The notes under the pieces are model-generated. The model saw nothing but the letters and a program-made list of their open reading frames with translations. It ran no database searches and was not told the DNA's origin. From Beaufortia kweichowensis (Eukaryota; Chordata; Actinopteri; Cypriniformes; Gastromyzontidae), in NCBI GenBank assembly GCA_019155185.1, contig CM032816.1:8844510-8908509 (forward strand): a stretch of DNA of 64,000 nt, in the 5' to 3' direction. The translations under genes and the position numbers were made by a program. Every line of letters begins with the position of its first letter. The first letter of the stretch is position 1. This document shows positions 1 through 17,500 of this stretch, piece after piece.

Positions 1-1673
1 TAGGGAATATTGAGTGGGGTTTCCTTTAAATATGATCTCATCGCCCCATGTTCTCATCATGCAACATTCATGGTGGTGAAGTCAGCGTGGCGCAGTGGGA
101 TCTTGCGTGTCTACTGTTCAGAGTGCATTAACACACACACAAAGTAAAACATTTCAACTACCAACATAACCGGAAAGTAAAATAATGTGTGCATATTCAT
201 AAAGCATTGTGAGGCAAAACACAAACATAAATGCACACGTATGTTTTAACCTTAATGCAACTACCATACTCATACCATATGGTCAAAGTGATTAAACTAA
301 AAGCAAAATTGCAATAGTGACAACCAATCAGAAAAAATATGCTTATTTGAGGAACATGAGTTTGCACCAATAATATTTCACAGTGGGCGGGGCTACCAAG
401 CACAACACCACAGAAAACAAGCACTGGAAAAATGTCCCGTCGCTTGTTGTGGTCAGGGCTTGGCTAGGACAGAAACTCAGTTTTACAATTACTATTGTAT
501 TTGTCTGTTTTTGCCATTGCACAACATCTCTGATTGTGAATCCCTCAGGCGTGCCTTGTGATGGGGTCGATGTGTCTCCGAATACTGCTGCGGTAACGCA
601 GTGACCTGACACATGAGCACACACACACAGAAAAGGATCACTGTGAAACTGCCACAAACTTGGTGATTTGCCAGCTTACACATATGTGATTACACACATG
701 TATGCACACACAATGCTGAGTCTAGGACTTTGGGGGCATGCTATACATAGAGACACACACTGTAGTATACATCTAAGAAGTGATGCAGAGCACAGACGCC
801 ATATACAGTAGAGATACGTTTATATAACTCTTGCATCACATTAGTAATTCATTTGAAGAGAAAACATCTCAATCTGGCAACATATCTGCCTTTCAATGCA
901 TCTTTTCTCTCCCATTTACATTAGCCCCAAATAAATAAATAGTCCAGATACATGGTCGTCCTATTTTTTTTAAATGCTATGTATGTACCATTGCTAAAAA
1001 GATGTCCTGGATTTCCCCAGTGCCAGCTAGAGAGAACAGAGGACAGAGTAACATCCATACTGAATGTGTTTGTGTGTGAAGAGAGAAACAAGATACAGGC
1101 CAGAGTTTGACCTACTGTTAGTCTGTGACAAAACCATCTCAACCAAACTCACCTTTAAAACACTTTTTCTAACAAATAGCTAGCAACTATAAAAATGAAA
1201 ATCAGCAAATTTCTCAAACAATCAAAACCACTATAATCATTACCCTGCTACACAAATAAAAACTCTAATGGTTGCCATTACAATTACCTGTTTACTATTA
1301 AAGCCATTGCAAAATTTCTTTATGTAGTGTGTTTTGGTCTTTATTCCAATAAGAATTAATGGTTTTTTATTAGGCCACATAACATCCCACCAACACATTA
1401 CCAGTGGAGACCAACAGACACCATTATAGCTTCCATTAAAATCAATAAATCTAACTTTAGTCATGGTTTCTATTGTTGTTCTTCAGCATGGACACTACAC
1501 ATCCATCACTATGGTTCACTTCAGCAGCATGAACTTCAGCTGCGCAGTCTTGAGTTCGCACCGTATTTCAATGACGCACATCACTGACACAAGCATACCT
1601 GCGCTGCCAACATGCGTGCAACCAGACAAACACATAACCAAACAAAACGTCTTTGTTCTCTATAATAACTTAC
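1..1673. other. Left flank, no gene recognised
   Basis: No open frame here reads like a conserved protein, and I saw no exon with good splice sites on either strand apart from the donor at 1673-1672 (minus strand), described separately. The stretch holds short CA-rich runs around 130 and 620 and one dispersed repeat near 1255-1450. Confidence 0.5.
1255..1450. repeat. Dispersed repeat, copy 1 (pair with 31540-31720)
   Basis: Read on the plus strand, this stretch matches the reverse complement of 31540-31720. Shared blocks include TGGTTGCCATTACAATTACC-like text, TATGTAGTGTGTTTTGG and TTTATTCCAATAAG-like text, and then a run of spaced CCATTA motifs. Two diverged copies 30 kb apart show it is an interspersed element. 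The family name was not recognised. Confidence 0.6.
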
Positions 1674-1996
1674 CATATGAAGTGATATGCAGCGATTCAC
1701 GCGTCTATTTGTGTGAAAGCATCCGCTGAAGATGTTATTTGCTTCGCGTCTGTGTTTTAATATAACATTCGCTTCCGAATGAACGTCCGTTTTTTTAGTG
1801 TTATTATTGCTTTTTAGTCTGTGAATAAATAATGCCCGCTGTCCGATAAGGACGAGGCATGTAGCTGTGCGCGCGTCGCAGCTCTTTTTCTTCAGTGTGC
1901 GCGTCGCTCCGCAGTGCTCGCGCGCTCACTTGTGCTCTAGCGCTCGAGCGCTCACCCTCCTCTGACGTCAATGCATTCCAGCTTACCCGGAGTTAA

Positions 1997-2000
<4 letters not shown>
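1674..2000 (-). promoter_or_regulatory. GC-rich promoter and probable first exon of a leftward gene
   Basis: This block is far richer in G+C and CpG than its surroundings, with repeated GCGCGC/GCTCG text between about 1865 and 1960. It contains a perfect palindromic cAMP-response element. On the minus strand the block ends in a strong donor, CATATG|GTAAGT, with the exon's last base at 1674. That is the arrangement of a CpG-type promoter with a short, mainly untranslated first exon transcribed to the left. The rest of such a gene would lie outside the window, so it cannot be named. Confidence 0.45.
1973..1980. promoter_or_regulatory. Full cAMP-response element (CRE)
   Basis: The 8-base palindrome TGACGTCA is present without mismatch, inside the GC-rich block and upstream of the leftward first exon. 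CREB/ATF proteins bind this site near start sites in CpG promoters. The match is seen directly; its use is inferred. Confidence 0.55.

Positions 2001-2049
<49 letters not shown>
2001..2049. repeat. (GA)n microsatellite
   Basis: An uninterrupted GA dinucleotide run of 49 bases sits on the outer edge of the GC-rich promoter block. Open frames over it are artefacts. Confidence 0.95.
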
Positions 2050-2051
<2 letters not shown>

Positions 2052-4500
2052 CAGTGGCAAGGCAAGGCAGAGCCACATGAAGAAATGTTTCTGAAGTCTG
2101 AAGAACACCATTATGCAACCCGGTTATAATTAGGTGAAGGGAGTGAATGGAAAAACTGTGTTTACAATGACATTCCTCTCATTTTGTGTGTGGTTTTAAC
2201 CACTTTATGTCTATTGTATATGCAAAATAGATGGATGAGTTACTTAACTCGGAAAACTTAAACATTCCAACAATGCTGTAATAGCTACACAGAATACTAA
2301 CAAACAAGTTTAGGAAAAAACCTCATGCTATGTTATGAGAACGGATTATAAACAACCTTGATAACATCTATCGCACGTCCTTCATTAGAAATGTTATGCA
2401 ATACTTCTGTTTGTTGGTCTATTTTCTGTTTGGGGACAAAAATATTTCACAATAATAAACTTTAGATTCCAGGACTTTCTTATTTATGTGCACTGTGGAA
2501 ATAATCTCCTGGCACTTGTCGTTTTGGATTTGTTTTATTGTATTTCACAGCAATGCAATTTATGCTGCTGTCAGATTCACCGCAAATGGAAGCAATTATT
2601 TAATAGAAACAAATGGGCTACTTTGTGGTAAAACAAAGGGCTAGATATTCAATAATAGTTGTTAAATAGATTTTGAATCAGGTAAACATATTAACCATAT
2701 TAAAGGACTTTGAATGGGCAATAGAACTTAATTATGAAATCACTCATGTTCTGCCCATTATTAGGATTATTACCCTATTATTACATAAAAAAGTGAAGTC
2801 AATCAAAAGAGACCATAGTGATGAATGCACAAGTCAGAACAGAGGACATTCTTAACATTCCAGAACACAGAAGGAAATCTCAAGATGCTGAGCACACACA
2901 CTTCTGCGCAATGTTACTGAGTTACATCCTAAATCTAAACACGGGAGTCAGGGATACGTGATGTCATCAAAATACATCACCTTGCCAAATCGGAAATGCC
3001 TTTGTCACCAACGGGTTGTGTTATGCACTACGTTTTTCCAGTCTTTTAAATCAAACTATTCAACAATCACATACTGACTAACCCAAGCAACTTTACACAG
3101 CCTACCAATTTGATAAAATAAATAAAACATTTGCATTGTCCCTCTCTTTATATTCGGCAAGTCAAGGCCAAGCCTTGGTCAAACCACATCTGTTTGATTT
3201 CAAATCTGTGGGTGGTTTTATTACAAACAGGTTTGGACAATGATCAAGTTTCAACTTCTTTGCAAAACTATACGCTTTCATCTGTTAGTCAACGTGGACA
3301 CAATGCATCTATTTAGAGGAGAAATGACAGACTCTCCCAATGGGAAACAAATGACGCTCGCACACGGCAGACAACGCACTGGTTACTATGGGAACCAATG
3401 CCATGACTTGTCGGCTCGAACTATGCAGATCGCAAAGCCTGCTGGATCATTATCTAGACTCACAAATGAATCTACAAATTACAAATTCACCCCCCATAAG
3501 TGTGCTAATAAACTAATAAAGGTCACAATTAAAGGTCAACTGATGCACTGATTTAGTTGTGTTAGAGAAACACACCTCACAGCACCTGGGCAACCTTTGT
3601 GCATTGAGATATACTCTTACACTTTCGTCATGTAAGATGATCTAGAATATATATTACATGCCTAATTGCCTGTTCAAACCATGACAATATCCTGTGTGTA
3701 GCTCTGTGTGCTTTTCTTTTAAGCAGGGTAAAAGACTTTACACTTCAAAACTTAGATGGCAATCAAATTTCCTGTTTTTTTAATATGGTATGCATGCGAG
3801 TATTAGTTTTGGAGAACTTGCTATTGACTTAACATAAATAACTCATTTTGATGTTTATTTAATTGTGGGCCAGGACAGAGAACTGTACATGATAATAACG
3901 CCATCTTGTGGTCTTTTATATAATAACAATACTTTACAATCGAACAGCTTACAATTGAAACTATGATTTGTTCACTTTTAAAGTCACTGAACGAAACGTT
4001 ATCATACCTAAAAACATACTAGAACATCCGTGAGATCAAATCAAAAAAAAAAAAAATTAAACTCACTAAACATAAAATGTATACAGAATGTATAATACAT
4101 TACAAATTATTGAAAGGATAGATTTTTCACAGTTTTTTGCTTTGTTATTTCTTATATCTGCCAATTTATGTTTTGAAATGAGTAAGACTTTGTTGATGTC
4201 CATTTACATATATGGATAAAAACGTTTCATAAATATAATAAATAGATTTACAATAAATCATATTTTATATAAAATATATTTGTATTGTGAGGATTGTATT
4301 ATATTTAATAAAGTAAAAATAATTTTATATGAATACAGTCATAAAATTAATTTTCTTTAATTGTCTACATAACGGTAGTCGAAAAAATACAGAACACATG
4401 TGCACTCATTGCTCGAACGCAAGACACAACATTATATAAATCCTACTATGCTAAAGGTGTCATCTTTTAAGTATTATTTCAGCACCAATCCTGAAACACC
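2050..4500. other. Intergenic, no gene recognised
   Basis: This is AT-rich sequence between the leftward promoter and ldhd. I saw no convincing exon, RNA gene or named repeat. The short open frames at 2673-2855 and 3131-3551 have no splice context or recognisable protein. Confidence 0.5.
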
Positions 4501-4539
4501 CAGTCCCTGTGCAAAAGCGAACAGTCTTCTGCCTTTGAA

Positions 4540-4744
4540 CCAATCAGCTAGGCTAACTGGGTGAACGTCACGCTACGTAATTAATATTCATAAGTTTTCC
4601 TTGACCATAGCAGTAGAATCGTCACTTTTGGGCGCGACTTATCTCTGTTACGTTGATCCGGAAGGACATTAAAAAAACTTCTAACAAGCGCATTGGCTTG
4701 CGTGCATGAAATCGTATTGCAGCAGGTTTTTGTGAATAATAGAA
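4540..4744 (+). promoter_or_regulatory. ldhd: ldhd promoter and 5' UTR
   Basis: Just upstream of the first coding exon there is a CCAAT box (4540-4544), a CGTCACG motif near 4566 and an ETS-type CCGGAAG site (4658-4664), with no TATA box in a suitable place. ETS plus CCAAT is typical of promoters of nuclear genes for mitochondrial enzymes. Transcription probably starts close to the ETS site, leaving a short 5' UTR before the ATG at 4745. The motifs are seen; their use is inferred. Confidence 0.5.
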
Positions 4745-8243
<3,499 letters not shown>

Positions 8244-10640
8244 TTAAAACGCAGCCAAACAGAACAAGGTAGATACTCTGCACTACACTTTCTGTCCATT
8301 AGAGGTCAGGACTATGAGTTTTTATTTAGATATATTAAGATTATGGTAATGTTTTAGGGACTTTGATATGAACTATGATATAGTACATTTAAATTCCCAC
8401 AAAATCTGCATGTGGAAAAATTTATCTCAGCATTATGAGCAAATCTTCAGTATTATTGTGATCAGTATCAGTATTGTTGTAAAGGGTTACTTTTGTAAGG
8501 GCAGTGAAAAACAACAACCTGTTTGTGTAGAGAACAATGAAGTTGTCATTTTACTTCAATGTAAAAGTTATCAAATTTGTTTCTCTTACTGTAGGGGATG
8601 TATTTCTGCTTATGTCATTTTTAAAATAGGAATTAATGTAATCATTGTGCCTTGTGTTTATTATGGTCACTATACCTTCTAAACATTTGTGAACATATTT
8701 ACATTAATATACAGTATTTGCTGCTGACACAAATTCTTGATAAGCTAAATGTAATTCACAAAACAAAATAGAACTGTGAAATTATTCTTTTACAACAATT
8801 GTAATTGTAATTGTAAATGAATGTGAAGTGTGATGTTAACGCTAGTTATTTATGTTTGTGATTTTGCAGTAAACAAATGAATAATAACAAGAAACATCTG
8901 GACTTATTTCATTTTGTTTTAATTATATGTATGATATCATCATTATTACTCGCTCCACAGATTGCACATCAAAACCATCAGACAATTACTTTGTACCTCC
9001 TAAAAACAGGCATCCATTCATGTCCTCTAAGAAAAAATCATACAAAAACATGTGAAACTGAAAAAAAAAAAATAAACAAGTTTATGCAGCCCGCGCTGCA
9101 CCGCATAGTACTACACTATCCAACTCCATCCTGCTTTTTGTATTTATTTCATTTGTTTTACACACTGAGGTGAAATTATCTATGGTTTTGATGGATTTTG
9201 TTTATATGCCCTCATTTACAGGCACAAAGCAGAAGAAAAACTTTCAGAAACGCTATATTTCCATCCCACACAACAATTAATAGGCTGTCAGAATGTTTTC
9301 TTGCGGTTATTTTTTCTAGCTTTTTCCTTCCTCTTTCCTCATTTGTTGAATTTTTACAATTTCTGCAACGTTATTTACTAACAGTGATTGCTGTTTATAC
9401 AGTAGACAGAGAGGCATCCTGAAGATTAAATAGTTTTCTTGTGAGGTCTCCCACAGATTTTCAAAAATAAAAAGTAAATGTAGATCATACAAATGATCTC
9501 GTAATAGATTCAACACCAGTGTATCTGGGCTTTATGTACAGTAGTGAAGCAACAATAGCCGCCCGCACCATAAAGCTGGTCAGTTTACATACAGAAAACA
9601 TGAGATTAGGGACAGAAGCTTCACACACACATACGCACACACCGAATACATACTCGAGGCTTTTACAGGAAAACTGTCTGATGAATATTATGATCAACTG
9701 TCCAAATCTGCAGATGATGAAACGAGAAAAGGAGCTTTTAGCTTTGAATCCAAGGGGGAAAGACGTCTACTGTGAATTGTAAACATTTGAAAGACAAACC
9801 TTGGGTATATATCTCTCCTTTTTTTTGACCATAAACCCCCAATCCCCACATGCTGATCATGTTTACCCTCCTTTGGCGTTAACAGGAAACACAATATACA
9901 CATTTCCCCATCTGTGAACACATGATCACACGCACATGCACACACAGAATAAGTAAATCTACATCCACCGGCTGTCCAACACATCACCAAAAAGTGAACC
10001 GACACGCTGAATGCACACACAAAACTCGCCCCCCCCACACCCACAGTTCCTTATTGGACTGACAGGACAGGTATGGCCTCTGGATTGGTCGCAAAGCATA
10101 ATCTACTTCCTATCTGTTATTCTGGCTGTGCCCGGCCTGACCCCATTTATGCCTCCCCCACTTATGCCCCGCCCCCTCTCCTTCTATTTGAAACCACGTA
10201 CGCAAAGAGAGCGGTCTGAGCAAGAATGCAAACTGAACACACATGTCTAGAAGTATGTAGAGGGAGCGAGAAGCCAGAGATCGTGGTGATCATGGTTGAC
10301 GTTGGGGCCTGTTAGCAGTAAAGCAGTCTTTAGCACAGCAGGTTGGAGTTTTTGGGGAGTGGCAATGACAGTGTTGGATGAACTCTTCTATTTGGTTCAG
10401 TTTCGCGATGACACGTTTCCGATTCCTGTAGGCTTGTTCAAATTGGTTGGTAGATTGTTGTATTTGGTTATTTTTGTGTCAGGATATCCAGGTTTAGGTC
10501 CATAAAGTGCCCTACAGTAAGATTGGAGAGAGAAAAACAGAGACAATGTTTTCACAATGAGACATCTGAATGCGACAGAGTCCGAGGGGATTTTCACACT
10601 CGGTTTGTTTCAAGGGTCTGAGAGTGATTCAGTAGAAATT
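8244..10640. other. ldhd 3' UTR and ldhd-znrf1 intergenic region
   Basis: This is AT-rich sequence between two convergent genes. It must hold the ldhd 3' UTR, but I could not choose between several weak AATAAA-like sites (for example near 9071). CA-rich runs occur near 9630 and 10010. No further coding exon was recognised. Confidence 0.5.
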
Positions 10641-10651
10641 TTTTTCATGCC

Positions 10652-10657
10652 TTTATT
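10652..10657 (-). terminator. znrf1: Possible znrf1 poly(A) signal
   Basis: The minus strand reads AATAAA about 870 bases beyond the znrf1 stop codon. It is one of several candidates; the true 3' end cannot be fixed from sequence alone. Confidence 0.25.
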
Positions 10658-10883
10658 TTCACATGCATGTATTTGGAATTCATTTGGCTATTACAGATTA
10701 CAAAACTAGGCTGTTGTATCTTGCTTCATTTTTATGAAGGATTCTTCAAGGAATTATTAAAAAAGTAGTCAAAATGACAGCTTTTAATGTTATTCAAAGT
10801 GACGAAAAATGATTTTAAATATTGAAATGATTGATTTAATCAAACACTCCATTTCATTATTTTGCAAAAAATAAAATAAAAGT

Positions 10884-10975
10884 CAATATTGCTCAGTCAA
10901 TATTAAAGATATCAAGATTTTATTTTCATAGAATGATCTTTACATTATGTAGGATGATTTTATGTAGAAAACAAT
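10884..10975 (-). repeat. Dispersed repeat (AATCATCCTACATAATG family), copy 1
   Basis: The reverse complement reads AAATCATCCTACATAATG, then CTTGATATCTTTAATATTGA. The same blocks in the same order occur at 17385-17495 and 31390-31480, and (reverse) at 62265-62345. Four diverged copies define an interspersed family that I cannot name. This copy lies downstream of the znrf1 stop, perhaps in its 3' UTR. Confidence 0.65.
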
Positions 10976-11524
10976 AAATCACAAAAAACTGCTCACATAT
11001 AATGGTATTAATATTATTCATAATAATAAAATATAAAAGTGAAATAGTGTGAATAAAAGTGGATTCAAACCTGATAACAACCAAAAATCAATAAAAACTG
11101 TGTCTATTTTTAATGTTAGGAAGAGTATTTGGTGCATTTAAATGGCTCCACGTTTAGTTTTCTTAGACTCAAGTGTTTGACACTTGAAAAGCACATGACC
11201 ATTAGGCGTTTGGGTGATACTTTCACAATTACTATGTGTCTAGGAAAACACGTCAAGTCTCATTAAAATAGAATTCATAATAAGAAAAACATTTTCCTCC
11301 AGTGGGAAATTATTTCCATACTCTTTAATAATAAATATGACCTTTTTGTGTAATTTAATGTTTTTAATTTGAATAAATATAACTACAGTAATTTCTGTTT
11401 TATCTGCCACACTCGAATATTTCCAGTTAAAATGTTTAATGAAAATTTTAGTCAAGGAAAATGTTAAATGTTTTTACATTAGTGTGTGTTTACCTTTCTC
11501 ATTGATAGCAGAAGTAGATGACGG

Positions 11525-11582
11525 TCAGTCTGAGGGATGTTCGGGGCAGGAACGGTTGATCTCAAACCAGGAGTCTATACAG
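11525..11582 (-). CDS. znrf1: znrf1 last coding exon (RING C-terminus)
   Basis: On the minus strand, after the acceptor CCTTAG, it reads SCIDSWFEINRSCPEHPSD and then TGA (plus-strand TCA at 11525-11527). It completes the RING finger with C198, C209 and H212. The third-intron donor and acceptor match in phase. Confidence 0.93.
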
Positions 11583-14500
11583 CTAAGGAAAAGATGCAAA
11601 AAATATCAGTTAAAGTTTCTTTTATAATGTAAGCAGTCTAAATACTAAAAGATTATTATTTGGATCAAGTAATTGTTTTGCTTTTTATTCTTGCCCAATC
11701 AGATTTCATGGTAGGCGGAGAGACATGACAACAAAAGAAGTTAATCGACTGACAAAACGTCTTGTTGCTTGTCACGGTTGCAGCTGGAGTAAAACACTCA
11801 GAAATACATGGCTGATTTATCATTTTCCGCTTTTATCATGCTGTGTCTGAATAGGAAAATGACTCATGAAAATTATGCTTCAATATATCAAATCCTCAAG
11901 TATCAGAACACCAGTCAACCATTCAACTGAAAGTGTCTGAGTTTCAAGACTAATCAACCAAAACATGCGTACAATGAAACCACCTAAAGTCAGTCATAAA
12001 GTTACACAACACTATAATTATATATATTCATGACATCATTTGTGTTACAGCCAAACATCCACCCTGGAAAACGTAACATTGGCTGCCAAGTTTAAGAACA
12101 GATGCAAAAAGAGACAACCTGATTGTCATTACCAACATAATATAGGTATTTTAATAGCTATTTGTTGTTGGCTCAACATGAAATAATATAAATTTCACAA
12201 TAAAAAACAATGCTGATTTGATGCTGTGTAACAGATAAACTCCAGCTTACCTTTTGTGATAAATACAGAGGCACGGCAGTCTAGCAATGGTGTCGCCTTG
12301 CTGTAGCTCCTCAAGACATATTACACACTCTCCGGCGTCTCTTGACAATACATCATCTGTAACAAACACACACACATACTCAGACTCACAGCAACTACAA
12401 CATATTAAACTTCATCCTTCACAATAAACGGTTATGTAACTTGGTGCTGTCAATCATTTAAGCAATTTATTGAATTATCATTGCTGAATTATTTATTAGA
12501 TTAATTGCATATTCTAAATCCCTGAATAAAGACAATATTATTTTATTTATTGTAATTTATTATTACATTAATGATTTGACAATACAAGCTATGGGTTTAG
12601 AGGTCCGTGTTTTATTTATTTATTTGTTTTTTTTTCATACTGCAATACATTTTGAAATTTAGTTTGTCAATCTGTCATCACTGTCTTATTAGTAATACAG
12701 CGTCTCTCATTGCATATGCAAAGCCTATATACAAACTCAAACAGCTTGTCAAAAGACATTTGCTGGTAATTTTCATACTGTATGTACATCTACACTACAG
12801 ACATGCCACAACGCATGTCTGTTCTCATGACGAGATGCTTTGCATTGCATTTAACAGTGTTTTGTCAGAGCTGCTTGCTTGCCAGCAGGGGGCAGTAGTG
12901 AGTGAATGATTCATATGTTGTTCTTGCACTGTTTTTCACTCATGATAGAAGACAGCTGGTTAAGTGAGACTGGTTAGCGGTTAAGATAACAAGCAGTTAA
13001 AGAAAGTACTTATTTTGCTGTGTGCATTATGGTAGATAGACGAGATGGAGGTGTGAACATCTTTTAATGACAGCTTATGGGCAACAACTAGCATGATAGG
13101 ACTTGCTTGTCCATACCAACATAATGACTCAAACATACACACACACACACACACACACACATCAAGCACTTATGACCTAAACTGATCACTTTAATTAGCC
13201 TTACTAAGGAGTTGGCCCTAAAAATTATAGCCAAACCTATACACAAACACACACTAATGCTGTCCTTTTCACCTATGTTTAAGTTTCCAGTTAAAGTTCT
13301 TTGTGAAGCATTTACAGGAAATGTGCCAGAAACGAAACAGGCCCACATCCTCTTTTAGAATGTGCACAGCTTCCCCTGGAAACACCTGTATGTATGTGTG
13401 TTTAAGAATGTGTTATGTGTGTGCAAAGGTGAGCAGCGTAGTACATACAACAGAAGGTCAGAGTTTGTGCAAGTGCAGGATACTGATTGAGGGTTAACCC
13501 ATTTACCCAGAATGCTTCAGGATACGTGTCAAACTACACCTCATAACACCTAAAGAGAGGTGGTACAGATTTGTTTGTGCTTACTGTAATTCTGTAATAA
13601 AGACTGATGATATGATTGATATAAAACTAAAAATTTTTTTTACTATGTTTATTTTTCTTTAGCAGTAAATGGCCCATACTCAAAATAATGTCATATTATG
13701 TATTTTGCTCTCTATATCACCATCTTTCTTAAAAACATAAAATTGAAGGGTTTTTTTACATCCATATCTTTACATGGGTTTAAACCAAATGACATCAAAC
13801 TAACATTTCCTGCAAAATCATACCTCGAATAACTCAAATTATAAATCCATAGCATAAGCTTTCCGTAAGATAAACAAAAAGTATGTAAAAAAGTCAGTGT
13901 CTTTATTTTTAACCAAAATAGTTACAGATTCAAATTGTGTCCGATTCATAACACATCTGCAGCACTTGAGGGCAATAAAATGTGCTAAAAATGTTCCTTT
14001 GTTGCTACATTTAGCAGTAAACCATCAATCTGGCAACCCATTTATGATTTAGTAGGATGTACCGGATCTGCACAGATCTCCAAACTTTAGATTGGCTCGA
14101 GTTGCTCGGTGCAAAACCTATGCAATCTTTTATATGGAGGGTGTAGACAAAAGAGATAAATTGCATTTTAAAACAGGATGTGATAGGTGGAAAGCAAGAT
14201 GGGGTTAGCTGGGGAAAACAAGAGAGGAAAAGAGCAATGAATTGAGAACAGACGGCAAACATATGCTTTAAATACAAATCAGCTTAGCTGAGCCGACACA
14301 AACAGGCCCCCGTATTCAACTCAACCGCCGTGCGCCGCTATGATTTTCCAGACGCCGGCCCCGGCAAACATCCCCGGGACAACAGCGGGACGCTGGCCAT
14401 ACTGCACTTGAGCCTGTTATCCTCTTACGGCCCGTCACTTCAGACGCTAAGACGAGTTATGCTAGTTTACAGGAATGGACAGGTGTGTATGTGATAAGTT

Positions 14501-17500
14501 GCCGGTTAGGCTTTTTCGTCTGTGACTCGGGTTGCTGGTAATGATCCAGGTTTTTCCACTCAATGGCTGTGTCTATTTTTGTTTTTGGAAAGTAACATTA
14601 TTACTTTGATAGCAGTTCTGTGTGTGTGTATGTATCGTCCTCTGGCCCATGTGAGCTGACCAGTGTGTCTGTTTCAGGCCAGGACGATGCATGATGATAT
14701 TTTAATACCTGCTGTTAAATTTAGCTCTCAGATAGGGAGGGGGTGGATAAGAGAGAGAAACAGGAGACAGAATACAAGAGGCCGGAATAACACTTCTGCT
14801 GCACAATTTATTCTCCGTTGCCTAAAGAGAAATGTTTATATTCAAGTTGGATATATGTATATAATACAAATATACAATGTTTTTAATACACCTTTAATAA
14901 GACAAAGGTTGGACATATCTATAGCCACAGGTAACATCCCCCCCTCCTCTATTACCATCTCTAAATGTAAATCAATTGTTGGTTAGTTAGTGTTAGTTAA
15001 CTGCAGCATTAGTACAAGAGTATTTGCCTGTCTAGATTAGAGATCAACAGTAGTGGATGGCACAAACCGAAGCGTGAAAAGGCCAGCAGAGTTTACGTAC
15101 TGCATTCACACGCTGCAGTTTTTACAGCGAGCAGATCTGCTGACGTGCGACTGTCACTGGTCTGGGCTCACAATGGGACAGGGTGCATTGTGGGAAATAA
15201 GATTAACTGCAGTGTGTTCTGGTGATGTAGATGGGTCACTAACTAGAGAACGAGGAATGATGAAAGAGGAGAAATTAAAACACAAAATATAAATGATAAA
15301 AAAAATTTCTCGTACATTACACCAGTAATTCACATCAGCAGAATTCAGATGCGTCACCTTTAGCTCAAGCAGAGTTTGACAGCTGTCTTTCAGTCAGGTA
15401 TTTGTCGGTAAGCCACGAGCAGCAGACATCTATCCACCCCACAGCTGTTACAGACAGACACTTACACTCACTACATCTATGTCATGTGTGCTGTCTTCCT
15501 GTGAGATCACACTTGACTGTCTAATCCAAAACGTTACTGGATTTAAAGCTGCTTGTCAAGCTGTCACTGTTAGTTCTTAACTTAAATTTTGTTTTAATTT
15601 TCTAAAGCTCGTTGTTGTGCACAACAAACTATAAACTTTATTCTTATATTTGTACTTAGCAAATAAAAGGACATGAAATATTGTTTTTTGATTACGTGAG
15701 AAGCAAGCGGAGTATTAAACATTAAGCTGGAACAAGTGCAGCGTGGAAAATTGGTTGTCAGGACAACGATGAAATATACGATTATACCGGACATTTAATA
15801 GCCAAAGAATTTTACTTCAGGATGACTGATGCCATGATCCAATCACATTATAATGAATAAAATTCAAGTCCCGCCTAACAAATATTTACCTGAGAAATCA
15901 CAACATGGACATAAAATACATTGTGAGTGTTATTTTTAACCTAATTTTGGCAATAATTGCAAACATGGCTGGATAGAAATCAATACAGGAATATCTAAAA
16001 CTAGTAACTTTTGTCTCTGTATCACCTGTTTAAATTGTTGCAAGTTATTTAGTAAGTCAAATGACATCAAACTTAAATTTCCCATAAAACACTGATTTTT
16101 ATGCACTTGCTCAAAAACTAATTTTTGTTTTTATCCAAAAAAGCTATGATTTGTGTATTTAAATACAGCAAATAACATCAGATTCATGAGAGGTCAGTGG
16201 GAGGAGAGATGGGCAAACAGGTGCTGATAGTTTTCCAGATACGTAGTGGTACAATATCAAAAATACTTTTTATTATGTGGTGTAATAAAATGGGTGTGGC
16301 TTATGTAGCCATGGCTTACCGTTATAGGAGAGGCGTGGCTTGCTCAGACACATGATGAAGTGAACCTCCATCTCATTGGATGCCACTGATTTGGAACATA
16401 CAGGACACTTAAATCCTGTGGAGGAAAGAGAAATCTGTCATCAGAACAGCTCGTTCACACACAGTAAAACTGTCAAAAACCGGCAAAACCAGTCAAATTA
16501 GAAAATCTAATAACGGACAATCCCATAATCCTTTGCATCATAATGTGCTCCTATTGTAAATGCACCAGTTACGCTGTTAGTCACTTTGATGACACACCGA
16601 AAGCTTTTATTGATGTTATTTTAGTGTATACTTTACAAATTTTTGTGTAATTTGCTAACCTAAAAGGATCAGGGTAAGCTTTCATCGGTTGTACAAACCA
16701 GTGTTTGCCAATGATGAAATGATGAATGAATTCATCTTCATGAGCGATCTGAAACTTTCCACATCAGCATTGCCATATAGAAAGCATGTTGGTCAGGTTT
16801 GAGACTTAAGAAGGTGCAGGTGTGGTTGTGAAATATTACTTGAGGGCCTTGCCTAGCTCTGAAGAAAGCCAAATAAATGACACTTCTGCACATTTCCTGG
16901 GTGGATACGAAAGCTTTCGGTTTCCACCAAGTTTAGAAACAAGTATCGATATTGAAAAAGGAGCTGTTTCACAACTGCCCGGAGGCTAGATTACCAGACA
17001 TTGTAAACATATGGAAAAAACCTGTCTCCATCCAGACAAGCTTTGTGCCGGTGATGCGGAACCCTGGTACGGAGGGGGATTGTAAAATCTAATTAACAGC
17101 ACTTCCGAGGCAGTTTTATACCGTTTTGGTGCATACGCTGATAATTATTTAGGGTGAAGACAGGTTGTCTGCCCTGTGGGAGCTGCCTGAAACATAAGTT
17201 ACATAAGCTTGAAAATCACAAAAGAATCACAAAGCGATGGAGTTAAACATGAACGTTCTGTGAATTTTTAAATCCGTATGCTGCTATTTGTCTTGCATGG
17301 GAAACCAAAACGGAAAATTGTTTGGAAAATTCATACAATGACAGTATAAAGTACGTGAAAACCCACCTAAAGTCATTTTTGTGATTACTATTTTCTACAT
17401 AAATCATCCAACATAATGTAAAGATTATTATAATCTTGATATCTTTAATATTGACTGGGTAAGGCCATGTCAAAGAAATTTTTGAAATCATACATTTAGC

